Assembly: GCA_001466705.2 (NCBI GenBank)
Contig: LATX02000013.1
Coordinates: forward strand, 62,001-126,000
DNA length: 64,000 nt
Reading direction: 5' to 3'
DNA from: Moniliophthora roreri
Taxonomy: Eukaryota; Basidiomycota; Agaricomycetes; Agaricales; Marasmiaceae
Both the position numbers and the translations under genes were made by a program. The notes beneath the pieces are model-generated. The model did no database searches, had not been told where the DNA came from, and saw only the letters and a program-made list of their open reading frames with translations. The number at the start of each line of letters is the position of its first letter. Within the stretch, counting starts at the first letter, position 1. Below are positions 1 through 12,030 of this stretch, one piece after another.

Positions 1-1560
1 CAAGACCTCGACTCTTGACTCTTCCCTTCGAGAGGCCAAAAAAGGCCGCAGTATTCTCCGAGGATCCTCTGCACCCTGGCGAACAAGCAGACCCAATCTA
101 CACCTCTACAGAAGGCAAATGCTATTCATGAATGAGGGGATGGATGCCGCTGAGGAGGAAGGATATTTATGGGTTTCGTCAGTTCTCTACTTGCGCATCA
201 TTGTGATCTGTCGCTGATTGTCCTTGCAGGATGCGGATAACGGTACCTCAACTCTTGTCGCATCGCCGATCGCAGCGGTAACCGAAAGCCTCGACTGCTC
301 CGACATCACGAAAAAGAGAGGGTCGCTTAAGAGGATTGAAAAGGTTTCCAGACCTCTTAGACAAACAGACCGGGTTCCGACAGCAATATCAGAACGAACT
401 TGACGTTGATCTGAGAGACTACCCCTTCGCTCAACTAGATGCTCCGACTGGGGTTGACAATGACTATGAGGCCCGATCGAGAAGGGATAGGGATAGGGAT
501 TACACAGGTTTTGAGGTGCGGGTTTCCCATTTCCTTCTTCAATGGAGAGCTGAATATCACCACGACAGCTCAACCGCTCCTACTCCCACCCACATAACGC
601 ACCAAGTTCTACTCTCTTCGACCCCGTCGCAGAGACAATACGTCATGGCACCGACAAGTGTTTTCCATAACGTGAAGAAGACGACCTTCATGCATGTTAC
701 CGATACTGTAGAAAGATGTGTGCGCGGGTGCGTGCCTCTCTTTCTCATTCTTTTTCTATCCTTACCAACGATTCTGGACATATCTGCACACCGCCCAGGT
801 AGTAGTTTGCGTTGCCGGCCGTCTTGTGAACCTCGTTTTGACTGAAAAGATGGAGAGAATGCGTTACAATTACGTTGGTATATTGGTACGTTCATGTCCG
901 TTGTTCTTGCTTACTGTATTGGCAAGAAGAAGGCTAACGCAGTATAATGAGACGGTATGTTTCCTTCTCTTCTGCTCTATGTGGTACACGTTGAACTTGA
1001 AAAAATGAACAGACATACGAGAAAGGTGACTCTGACACGCTCCTTGAAGCATTCAATGAACCCAAGAACAGCAGTGATTGACGATGAGGTATTGTTGAGG
1101 GCTGGGACTGGAGAAGCAACACGTAGAATACGACTCAATGTACTTGTTATACTGGTACAAGAAGTATGTGTTTGCTCGTTTACAGCTACAGGCAACGACG
1201 AGAATACTAATGCACGTACTCGCATCATGGGAGTATCCACGTAGAAGGGGTCGCCGGTGCAAAGAATTCCCTGCTTGAAGAAGTCGTCTACGGATCGTTC
1301 GTCGCTTACACGAATGAACGATAGTCCAAACGACTCTAGCAACGCAAAGTCGATATTGACCACTCCCGACGCTCCTAATCTCCGGCGCACGCCATCTCGA
1401 CTTGACACATTCATTTATCATGTCATAAAAGAAGGAAATTCTTGGAGGGACTCGAAAACGTGTCTGTGTGCTAACACCAGCGGCCGCGCTTGCACTGTCA
1501 TGAACCAACTTCAGTTATGCCCTATTGACAGCTTGCTTCATGACTGGTAAGTGACAGGTC
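1..1560. other. Left-edge region with possible unrecognised or decayed gene
   Basis: Several open segments on the + strand (about 230-350, 336-560, 645-710, 800-870) are bounded by plausible GT and AG splice sites, and the longest has a low-complexity Arg/Asp run near 480-505. Between 720 and 1000 the conceptual translation is hydrophobic, which would suit a membrane protein. No single frame stays open for long, no motif is recognisable, and the 5' part would lie outside the window. It could be the 3' half of a multi-exon membrane protein or a decayed gene. I cannot name a function. Confidence 0.25.
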
Positions 1561-1626
1561 TAGTTATGCCCGAAAACCTTATTCCCAACTCTACAATCTC
1601 ACATGCACTTTGCCGCGAACACAAGG

Positions 1627-4005
1627 TTAATCAATGTCCATCGCATCTTCCTCCACATCGACTGTGAGCGTTGATAGCAATACAGGGAGCCCATTATCTA
1701 CATTCATAGGTTGGAAATCTTGAATATATTGAGCTTTGATATACATTATCAGTGACGGAAGAGTATCAGAAGACGTCGTACATACCTTTAGTCACTTCAA
1801 ACTGAGTCCCATTTCCAACGGTTTGCAGGAGTGGGTCCATCGCGCCTTCTGCTGCTTTGACTGTGAGCGTTGATAGCGATTCAGCAAGCTCACTATCTAC
1901 ATCCATGGGTTGGAAGTCTTGAGTAGAATGAGCTTCGACACACATGATGAGTGACGGAAGAATATCAGAAGACATCATACATACCTTTAATCCCTTCAAA
2001 CCGAGTCTCATCTCTGACAGTTTCAAGGAGCGGGAGATCAAGAGACTGAGCCAAATCCCTTGTTGCAGGATCAAAACCTTTCAAGATATGGAGCTGATGT
2101 ATGGAAGTATAGGCAATATGAGACCACCCCAGGTGCACAATTTGAAATCTTGTGGTGAAGGAGGGAAGTCCTAAAGAACATCGGTCAGCTTCCGAGATCT
2201 CTTCATTTCCATCCAGATCAAAAGACCAAAAGTATTTCGGTTTTCGCAGCCAGGCATTCCATATGGTTTTTGAGGCTGATGAACGGGGAACTGCTCGAAT
2301 GATGAGGTAAACTCTGTCGGCCGTGAACTTGTGGCTCCTCATTGATAGGTGTTCATTTCTGCATCGAAAATAGATCAAGAAACCATGCAGAAGGGCTATT
2401 GTGAAAATCAGTGCCAAAATACTGGAAAAAAAGTGATACAACCTACAGTATCCCTCCCATTCCTCCTGAGATCTGTGCTCACCCAGCACACTATGTGCCT
2501 GTGTTGACCAGGCAACTACACATGTTTTCCTTTTTCTCTCAGAACACGGTTGAAAATCCACCTTGAACTCTCGGCTTTGCAGATGCTGAATATCCGACAC
2601 TGTGACTGCAGAGCTACTTTTATCAGCCCATGGGATTCTCCTTATCAACGATTTCATACATACCACACTGACCCATCATTCGTTACATGGACATTTGCAA
2701 ACATTGTATCTGGAATCCCCTCTATATCCCACAGTCTGTAGTGCTGATCGTTCATCGTTTTTGGCAATTTAGCTATGATCTCTCGCCGAGTTCTGCTGTA
2801 AATTGCACCAGGCAGAGATGACAGCATGGGTACAGAGTCTTCATCAGGTATCCATTCCATAAAATATCTGTAGGAGTAGCAGATTGCATATAACATATCG
2901 GTGGTGTCGAGGTTTTGGACCAGGAAATAAAAGATGGCATTAGAGTCATGGTATATTTGAAGGGATAGGAAAGGATGTTCGTAATTGCCAGTGGTAACTT
3001 GGTCTTCGTCGGTGTAACCCGCAATAAATTTGCGAGACGAGTAGTCGACGTACGGTCCTGCGCATAGAGCGCCAGTCCTTGGGTTCATCCACAGTTCACC
3101 AAAATCCTGCAGGGCTCTAAGCTTTAGCAGATAGGGGATTCGGTACAATTGGCATGTACCAGCTCATGGTTCGCTATAGGGATTTCAACAAGCTGCATAG
3201 ACATAGATAAGAATAATTTAGAATGTCAAGTGGGCCTAGAACGTACTCGGTGAATCAGATATGTAAAAAGAAGTGGCGAAAAGTCATTTCTTTCCAAGAG
3301 ATGCATCACTGGCATTAGGGCTACACGCGGGCAATCAGTGTAAAGAAATCGAGAAGACGTCGAAGTGCCTCACCGTCGTAAAAAATCAGTGCTGGCAAAG
3401 TAAATGGACCATCATTGTAACCGAAGAGTTGGGCAGTGTGTACATTCCTGAAGGTAATGAGGGTGTTTGCTTCATGTTACTGTGGTCAGGGTGAGGGCAG
3501 CATACCTGACACGGGAGAACTGCTCAAAATCACGACGAAAGGCCTACGTGAAAAAGGGTTGCAGGTGAGCGTGTCGCGATCTCAAGGAAGGTTTTGGACC
3601 TCTGAGGCATCTTGGCCGTCGTAGCAAACATATATAAACTCCAAGTCCCTGTCTTCACCATGAATAGAAGCAATGTTGATCGAGCGAAGAGCATCCACTC
3701 TCCTCCAGTGTTGATGGTCGGGGAGTATGTTTTGCCTTCTGACGTCTGTGACAGATATAGATCGCTTGATATAGACTTTGCCCACTGGGACCCGTGTGTA
3801 CTAAACGCTCGACCTCGTAAATGACTGCAAAATAGTTCAAGCAAAGCAATCGACGCACCTCGTCCAAAATCGTCCGTTCTCTCTCCTGTCGGCCCAAGTA
3901 TTGCACCAGTGTTCCGTGATTATTATACTGGTATTGATCTCTTGCAACAGCTGTGAAATTTCCATCTTCGATGGTGAAATTCGAAGCACTAGGGAAAATC
4001 GACAT
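1627..4005 (-). CDS. Agaricomycete-specific protein of unknown function, multi-exon, one predicted TM segment
   Basis: The ATG at 4005 opens a protein whose N-terminus contains SNFTIEDGNFTAVARDQYQY, a signature I associate with a large Agaricomycete family of unknown function. Further exons, read on the minus strand, encode a middle region with HTAQLFGYNDGPFTLPALIF (about 3390-3460), a block with IPDEDSVPMLSSL (about 2650-3120), and a later exon with a hydrophobic segment around 2370-2430 that looks like a membrane span, followed by YFWSFDLDGNEEISEADR and LGLPSFTTR (about 2165-2250). The stop is at 1627-1629. Some middle exon borders (3170-3580) are uncertain and need frame changes that only introns can supply, so a break there is not excluded. 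The last exon is tandemly duplicated together with its intron. Biochemical role unknown. Confidence 0.6.
1660..2040 (-). repeat. Tandem duplication of a terminal exon plus its intron (~199-bp period)
   Basis: The sequence starting GACTGTGAGCGTTGATAGC at 1660 recurs at 1859. The similarity extends through a coding block (FQPMDVDSELAESLSTLTV in one copy, FQPMNVDNGLPVLLSTLTV in the other) and the adjoining intron, which in both copies starts GTATG and ends TCAAG. The copies differ at many positions, so the duplication is not recent. Confidence 0.8.
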
Positions 4006-7000
4006 GGTGGATGAGGAGGAAAAAAGGCGTCAACAGCTTGTGTTCACGAGGACGAAAGAATGTCATGATCACTGACATGAGCGTTGGGCGCCTATAGTTT
4101 GACAGACTAATTCGGGGAGTCTGTAAGTACAGCCGTCGATCGAGACGAATGTTTTTGCCTTACCACCAAGAAATCGGACCTTAAGTGTGGTATGCAAGGT
4201 GAATTCCAGTTGGTGCACCGATGGTAAAGCAGTTCATTCCATGAAGTATAAGTCTACATATTGATCCATCAACGTCTATGATGTTCTAGAATGTGACAAG
4301 GCTGTGAGTGAAGTTTTTCTGCGGGGGGAGGGGGCGGGGCCGGTGCGGGGTGCGGGTATAAAGTAGCGTGTAAGATGATTACAGGAGAGAGGTCAGAAAT
4401 AGTATCAATTTGAAGAACAGCGACGGATCGCAAATGTTCGAATCGGGGCCAATAGTAGAGTCGGTATGCAAAAGGGTACAGTCTGGGTATCCAAAGGCCG
4501 TGCAACTGGTGCGGTCGAACCAATGGTACCTTGGAGGTGGAATCCTACTTTGCATTAGAAATACGAGATCAGAGATGCTGTGGCACAATGTCGAAAAGAA
4601 CATACGGAGCGTCAGCAAGCCGCTACCGTCGTCAGACTAACACAGCGAATGCTGGGTCTGTGTGTGAGATGTGAATGCGGTGCGAATCATCGAACAGTCC
4701 GTTGGGGCCCAAGGATTAGACACAAGTTTAGGTCATATTACGCCTGCAGGACTGCATCGAACACCTTGGGTCTCGGGAGAGCACACTATTATTCTGGAGG
4801 CCGAGTTGCGTTACAGCAAGATCTTCAGAGCGATGGTAGCATGGTAACCAAATCTAGTGCAATTCTAACTCGAAGAATGTTCAGCCTCTTATCGTCTGTG
4901 AGAAGACGCGTGACTCACCAAGGGCGCCATTTAAACTAGCTATAGGTAGCGTATACCATCCTAATCCTTATTATGAGATCCCGCCAGTCTATGAGAATGC
5001 TTTGGGCTCTCGGTAGTCGGAATGCGAACCTGTAAGCCCGAGGTGAACTTATTGGGATTCTCGGCGTGCGCACGAAGACGATCTCCAACGACTCGTACGG
5101 CAAGGAGGGTCGTGGTTGTCGTGAAATAGTGTTTTTGCATCCTCGGACTCGTTTCGGCCTTTTTCTCATATTACTCTCACATGTTTCGTCTCTTGGTTTC
5201 GTCTCATATAAATTACCAACTCACATACATATTTCATACATAAAATACAAAATCTACTATAAAAACTGTACTTATTCTTTACTGATGGACAATTGATCTG
5301 ACTTCTCATAATCTCCCAAATCACCAATTTACGACAGTGGTGTGTATCGTTGATAGGCCTCCACATAGAACTTTGCCTGGGTATAATGTTAGTGATCGGC
5401 GAACGGTTAATGAGGGTTACATACGACCGCACCTCTGGTTTTCGTTGGTAGTTTGCCGTGGTTCAAACGCCTATTCGCTCCCCTAAAGGTGTATATGGAA
5501 AAGCGTTGATGCAATGGCTTGCACCATTTCCGCGTTCTGTGCTCTTCAAATCGGTGCCAGCTTGCAATCAGTGAATTTCGAGGATCTTAGCTCTATAGAG
5601 CTAGAAAGTTTGAGTCTACTTGAAGATAAGGAAACGAAATGGCACTTACTCGAATGGCTGGCCTCGAACTTCTGAATGTGAAGCCCTAGCACGTTGAGTT
5701 TATGCTTGTGAGAGGTCAGAGAACGTCATGATGGTATGAATGAAAAAAACGAGTTGTGGTCGAACTTTAGCTTTCATTTAAAAAAAGAAGGGTGACGTCG
5801 GTAATGATGCGTTGGTAGTCGTCGGTTGGCCGGAAGCAGGGTTATAGTGTGTCATTGGCTATGAAGAGGGTGAGTATTGGCAGAGCTCTGAGGTTCGGTA
5901 GTGTACCCTTTGTGAGCGACGTTGGGAGCAATGTTCTGGGACGACGATGTCGATTCCGGGTATAATGGTGATGAAAAAGACGTGGCTGGGCGTAGAGGAG
6001 GCTGGCATCAAGAGGGTCATCTCAGTATGATATACTGATTTAATTTTACGTTTCATACCTCAACTGCTTCGACTTGTAGAACGAGGAAAAATGCCCCTTG
6101 CGTATATTTGGAGTCTTTCCGTGGGGCCTTTTCTGAAAGAGACTGTGTCGACATTCTATCAACCGGACTAGTGTCGCAGAAGGAGGGGTATGACGATGCC
6201 TTTGATTGAAGAGTTATGATGCGGGTTACAGAAGATCGCTGTCTAGGAATCATGGGTGATGGCTGTCGATGTTGAAAAGTGGAGCGCTCACTTAGCGCCG
6301 CGACTTGAACGTCTCCTACGATGTTTCACGAAAAAGTTCATTCATGGATAAGCTCAAGTGCATGGTTTATTCTCTTTTTTTACACTGCGATAGTCATACC
6401 CATGACAAAAGCCACCGACGAAGCATTCTATCCCGACCTTTCCTACCCGATGCTGTCAGCATTCTCGAGGGGACTGCAGATACACCTAGAGCAATAACTG
6501 CCTCTCCAGCTATCAGTACAAGGCAGAGACGACATTATTCTCTTAAAATTCCGGGTTAGTTCGAGTGCCACCATCGATGAATGGTGAGCAGGTCAATTTA
6601 TGTAGGTCCCGAGGAACAAATAGGACTTGCTGGGTAAGGAACCGAGGAAGATGAAGTTCAAAAGCAATGTTTGGGGAATTTACACTCACAGGCCTGGTTC
6701 GGCTTCTCCGTACCCTCCGTTGTATTCGGTCTAACATGCGACACACACTCCTACTGGTCCCGGTGAGGACATCATCATCGTTCTGAAGACTTTTTTCTTC
6801 CGGATAGTATTTTCAGTAAAGGCCCTTCGTCTCCCCAGCCCCAGACAGACACGTGATGTGAAAACCTTAGTAAGCACGCCGCGTCGCGGTAGATTCCATA
6901 GTACTATTAGCCCAAGTTTTTTTGTACTATTCACATCAATTTACATATATCTATTTTACATATCTATCCCAAAACCCTAACTGCCTAGCCCCTAATGCCT

Positions 7001-7325
7001 TGTTGGCTTCACAAACCTTCATGTCCGTCTCTTATAACTGCTACGGTGGTACACAGCATACGTACTTTCATCAATGGTTAATCTTTTATCTCCTGCTATT
7101 ACGGACCTCTTTTATCACCCTTATGGTGCTCTGAAAGCTTTATAAGGAAAATATAAATAGTGGCACTTTGTAGATCATTCATGCCCCTCAGACACTGTTA
7201 TTATGTCCAAGAGTGAGTAGACTACTTTTCATCTCATATTAACTGTTACCAATAGATCCTTTAGTTTACTTATTGTATCTATCAGATGCTGACATGCCTA
7301 ACCTCTAATGCCTAACACCTAATTA
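4006..7325. other. 3.3 kb with no recognisable gene
   Basis: Open frames here are short, on both strands, and lack recognisable motifs or consistent exon chains. A G-rich run lies at 4323-4352. A/T-rich stretches occur around 5215-5290 and 6920-6970. I see no RNA gene and no coding region I could defend. Confidence 0.5.
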
Positions 7326-7457
7326 GGGCCCATTTAGCTTTCAGGCTGATGTCTGCTCCATGAAGGATTTGGGTCGTAAATCTCAAAAAAGTAAGGTTTC
7401 TCTGCCCAAAATGAGGCAAAGCAGATGTCTGGGCAAACTCAGGAAGCCGAACAGGCC
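7326..7457. mobile_element. Tourist/PIF-Harbinger-like MITE, ~132 bp
   Basis: The left end reads GGGCCCATTTAGCTTTC and the reverse complement of the right end reads GGCCTGTTCGGCTTCC; these align as imperfect terminal inverted repeats. Both sides are flanked by TTA (7323-7325 and 7458-7460), the 3-bp target duplication typical of PIF/Harbinger elements, and the GGCCTGTT-type end resembles Tourist MITE ends. It is non-coding and would need a transposase supplied in trans. Confidence 0.6.
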
Positions 7458-7873
7458 TTAAGTTAGTAACACATAACATCTAACCCTCAGCAGGGGGCAC
7501 TTGGCACTAAAGCTGAATATTGAAAAAAAGAGTCCTATCAGTACTGAACTCTGATGACTGAGCCTGGGTATAGCATCCGAGGACAATAAACCACTGTGTC
7601 ACCAACCCATAGAGGTATGTTGGAAATTTGTGGTGTGGGCTTAAAAGGGCTTAAAAGGGTAAATAAGGCTGTAAGGGCTGGCTGGCGCATATAAGGGCTT
7701 TTAATAAAAGAGTTTTTGATTTTAAGTAAGCATGATTCCTACGAATCTTCCACCTAATATTCCACCATCTTTATTGGTCGGTTAATAATCCACACTGTCA
7801 CCTCTCTGGCTTGAACCACTGACCTTACAAGGTCCCTTGTAATCAAGGCCTTTTTTTTTTATTATTGAGCAAA

Positions 7874-10800
7874 GGGTGTAGTCTACAGCTTGCCCATGTC
7901 TCCCCTCCCTCCACAGTATGTGAAATGTCACGTGATGTGAATGCAACATGGTCAGACCATTGGTTGAGTCTGCACCTGTGATGCCACTGAGACAATAGCC
8001 TTGTAGATAAAATCTCTGTGTACATATTTTATCATTTGCACTCATTCAGTTCATCCAAACATGGAAAACACTCCCACCAATGACCTTCCAATTCTTATCT
8101 GCTCGAAATCAAAGTGTAAAAAGCCTGCCGTACCACCAAACAAGACTTGCAACACATGTAGGGAGCAAAATAGAAGGCACATGCAGGCACAGTGACAAAA
8201 GAAGAGGAAAAACCAGGAAGAACATCAATCCAGAGATGCACCATGTCCCCCAACTGCAATAGAACCTCATGCTAAACCACAAACCCCTCCTCTTGACATG
8301 AACAACATAGAGGAACAGAATAAGAATGAGGTAGTAAGTAATCATCAATATATAGTGATGAGAATACTAATTTAATCTATTTGAAGTCTAATAATGTGTA
8401 CATGAGTCCAGAGAATTTATACAAGGCAGTATGACAAAAGTTCAAAGCAGATGGAGGGATATTTGAGGGGTCATATCATCTAGCCATTGATGAGCTTCTC
8501 CCAACATGTGAGGGTGTCCGAATGTCTGCTGAGGAGGTCTGGAAAGCAACAGGTTGGAGATTTACGTGAGTAAATGTATTCTATACTCATATCTGACATG
8601 AATTACAGCATGAAAGATCACCACCAGCTTAAGGTGGGCTGGAAAACACGATATTGGTGCTGTCAGGATAAGAACTGAAAGAAGAAGGCCAAACTGAGTC
8701 AGTGTCCAGATATCAAACACTATGACAATGTTGGCATGCATCAATTTGAGTGCGACAGCCGACTCACCATTTCTGCACGTGTTGTTGGCCAGAAAACCAT
8801 GGTCTATGTCTGCCTCATCCATCATGAATGCCATCAACCCTACTTTGATGTTACTATGCCAACAGAGGCCATTGAAATCATTTGGGACCATGTTGAAGTC
8901 TGTACGCCACAGGAACTTGTTGCAAAGATCCAACAGCAATTCCCAAATGTCAGTTCTTCACAAATTTACACATCCTGGGCACAGATGAGCGAGATACTGT
9001 GGAAGAGAGACAAGGACCAGCTCACCTCTGCCAATATACTTCTCAATGAATATGGGGATGATGTTGATCACTTTAAGGTGACTCCACTACCTGATGTACA
9101 GATCATAGCCTTTGGCATGAAAAAAATTGCAAATACGTTGTCAGGGCATGTGGTAGAGGTCGCTCAGGATGCTACATGTATGTCAGAAACTTCTGGCATT
9201 AATAGAGATGAACAGCTGATACACCTTTGTAACAGATAACACGAACTCCAAGCATCTGGAGTTGTACAGCATCTTGGGTGAACATGACGGTGCTGGATAC
9301 CCACTTGGATATTGCCTGTTGTCTACTGCATCTTCAATCACAATTGATAAGTGAAGGAAGTCACTGGAGGCTTGGGCTACTCACATTCATGAGAAATACA
9401 ACATAACTCCGCATTTTGGGCATGTCGACAAAGATCTTGTGGAAATCAAGGAGATCCAGAATGTTTGACCAGGAATCAAAATCCAAATCTGCTGGTGGCA
9501 CCTATGATGAGCAGTATGTGAAAGGCTAGCAAAGAATAAGCTTTCAACTACACCATATAATGCAATTGAGGCTCACCAACAGTTTCCATTCATTGACGCT
9601 GACTTCACTCCACCTGGTATGGCTGACAAGACAGAGTATGAAGGTAGCATACCTGAAGACATTGGGACAGGTGCTGACATTTCACCTCCAGTGTATCTTG
9701 ACCCCAACTCAATCACGCTGCGCATCCCTCCTTCACAGCCTAGGAAATCACCTCAAATGATCGCAAAAACTGAAGTAGCACCGAGGAATACTGTGCCACT
9801 GGCACTACCACCGCCCTTGACACAATCAGCATCCACTACCAAAGGGAAGCAAGAGAGATGCACCTTCTGTCCTTTAGAACTTCAGGAGGGGATTGTGAAT
9901 ATGATGGAAAACCATCTGTGTGCACATCCACTCATTCCTGGGTACTCTGCACCAAGCAAAGACGGTATTCATGCCTGGGCAGTCAAGCAGATGTATCAGT
10001 ATTGCAAGGAACATGATTTGCATGAGGCTTGGGCCTATCTTTGGGGTAACTGGTATCGAGATGGGAGATGGGAGTTCTGGGCACGATCTCCATGTGAGAG
10101 GGAGATACTACGATTAAAGACGACAATGCTTTGTGAAAGCCAGTGAGTGAACAACTATTATAGGAATTGGACTATCACTTACTGAAGATATAGCTGGCGA
10201 CGGATCAAGCATGATTATCTCCATCATTTTCACCAGCCTCGCGTTGACCTCTTGATATGGATCCTTGTGAAGAAGCTCGGTCCTACTTATGAGCAAAAGC
10301 TTGCACAGACTGTTGGAAATATAGGAAGATATTGTGACATGGCTTCATGGCGCAAACCATTCAAGGCCAAGTGGAAGAGGTGTGAAGCAGCTGACATACC
10401 TCGGCCAATAAACTCAAAGTATAAGCCAAACCCGCAAAGATGGGTTTGTACCTGTCTGGCATTCTCAAAGAGTCGCTTCCTGCTATGCAAGCACTTAGTT
10501 CAATCAGTACATCCTGTCAGCCCCTTCTTTTTCCTGGAGGTTACATGAAATCGGCACACACCATTCTGGTCACATCCAGATCTTCAGCCTCTCAATGACT
10601 CCATTGCACCCAATCCTATCCTTCCCATTGCTGAACTGGAGGCACTGCATATCAGAGATGACAATGATCCTATAGATGATGAAGGAAATGCACGAAATGA
10701 TGATGCTGGTGAGGATGAGGAGGAGGTGATGATCCTGGGGATGTATGATGGGAGACTTGATGGGTACATGGCAATGTTGCGAGATTTTGCTGATGGCTTG

Positions 10801-11188
10801 GAGTACCAGCAACAGTCCCATGACTATAGAATGCTGGACATGGTGGAGAGGCGGGGTGCGCCACTCTTTCGACTCATCGAGGAGTGCAGAAGAAAGGAAC
10901 AGCAGATGAACTCAACACGTGGCACAGCGCTGAGTACGTGGGATCCATCAACTATTGGTGCAATGTACTACCGTGGGCGACCACTCACACATAATAGCTA
11001 ATACAGTGCAATAGTAACTATTTTCAATTTTATATACTGTCCAGAACTTTATATGGGAGCACCAGTGTTGTATTGGGACTTCAAAAGATTGCCCTCAACC
11101 TGGTATTCAGGTCGGTTTTTGGACCAGGGCACATGGTCACGTGCTGTGGAGGGTGGGGAGAGCAAGGGGCATTGTAGTCTACTATGCC
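7874..11188 (+). mobile_element. Mutator-like DNA transposon (MULE), about 3.3 kb, decayed
   Basis: The left end (7874-7925) and the reverse complement of the right end (about 11134-11188) are about 50-bp imperfect inverted repeats. They share GTAGTCTACA versus GTAGACTACA and, further in, the stretch CCCTCCACAG followed by a GTGA. Between them lies a broken transposase with a SWIM zinc-binding motif, which is characteristic of MULEs. I did not find a convincing 9-10 bp target duplication, so the outer borders are approximate by a few bases. Confidence 0.75.
8062..11001 (+). pseudogene. MULE transposase with SWIM zinc finger, inactivated by stops
   Basis: The ATG at 8062 begins a segment with a C..C....C..C cluster (CSKSKCKKP and NTCREQN) that runs into TGA after RRHMQAQ. 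The reading continues through KHYDNVGMHQFECDSRLTI (8717-8773) and a long open block (8736-9239). It then passes NITPHFGHVDKDLVEIKEI (about 9400-9455), which carries a likely catalytic Asp of the RNase-H-like core, and IQICWWHL just downstream. In-frame TGA codons interrupt this core, one where Trp is expected. A SWIM motif, CTC...CKH within WVCTCLAFSKSRFLLCKHLV, lies at 10443-10502. The tail (10552-11001) is acidic. The TGG-to-TGA pattern fits decay by C-to-T change. The copy cannot encode an active transposase. Confidence 0.8.
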
Positions 11189-11899
11189 AAACAGCTGATG
11201 TATTTCTTAGAACCTCACATTAATATATACTACCATTCACTGTACTTGCGACATTCACACTGCTCATTTCCAGACACAACCATAGTGCCCACTCATACAA
11301 TGTCTCTGACTGTCAGAGGTAGTACCTGGAGTTACTAGTGTGAGCATAGTAGAATATACACTTGATGTACACATACTGGCTGACCTTCCTTTCCGTTGAG
11401 ATTTAAGCACATAAATGGTAAATATTGCTTTATTTGGAAAAGGGACTAGTATTTCCAGACTTACCAATCGAACATGCCCAAAATGCGCCACATTCAATGC
11501 ATTCAACCCCATCAATTTCTATACAAAGTTGGGTCAAATAAGTATCAGTATTGAAACATACAGAAATTGCTCTTGACATGTACTGTGTCCTATTTTTTCA
11601 GCTACTGAAGCTCTGCCCACTGGGAAAGATGTTGAGGAATGGCTTAGGCCTGTAATCGATGTGGGTCATGGTTTGATTGTGGGAGCCTGAGCCCTGGATG
11701 CAAAAGTCAAGAGTGTTTAGTTTTGATATTTTCAGTCCAGTAAACAAAATCAAAAAGCGATTTTTACTCACTGAGCATTAAGAGATGTACCACTTACATT
11801 GATGAGGATAGATATAAGTGAAGTTGATGAGCAACGACGAGCGAGTGAGAGTGCTCACCATCCCAGCCCTATGCTCAAATAAACCCCTTATCAGGGTCC

Positions 11900-12030
11900 A
11901 AATAAGGGAGCACGGGCCGATTAAAAGCCCGGGTACCTTAAAAGCCGCCCGGCAGTTTTCCGACAGGGGCGGCGGGCCGGGTACCCTGAGGAAATCCTGA
12001 TGGCCCGGCCGCCACCCGCGCACTCCCGGT
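11900..12030. other. GC-rich block with repeated CCGGGTACC core
   Basis: This short block is strikingly richer in G+C than the surrounding A/T-rich DNA. AGCCCGGGTACC (about 11927) and GGCCGGGTACCC (about 11975) repeat the same core within 50 bp, and AAAAGCC precedes it twice. It may be a fragment of an inserted element. There is no coding evidence. Confidence 0.35.

Noticed and set aside
4323..4352. CRISPR-like or regular direct repeats in G-rich and simple-repeat tracts
   Set aside because: These are short simple runs; a eukaryotic window has no spacer-repeat arrays here.
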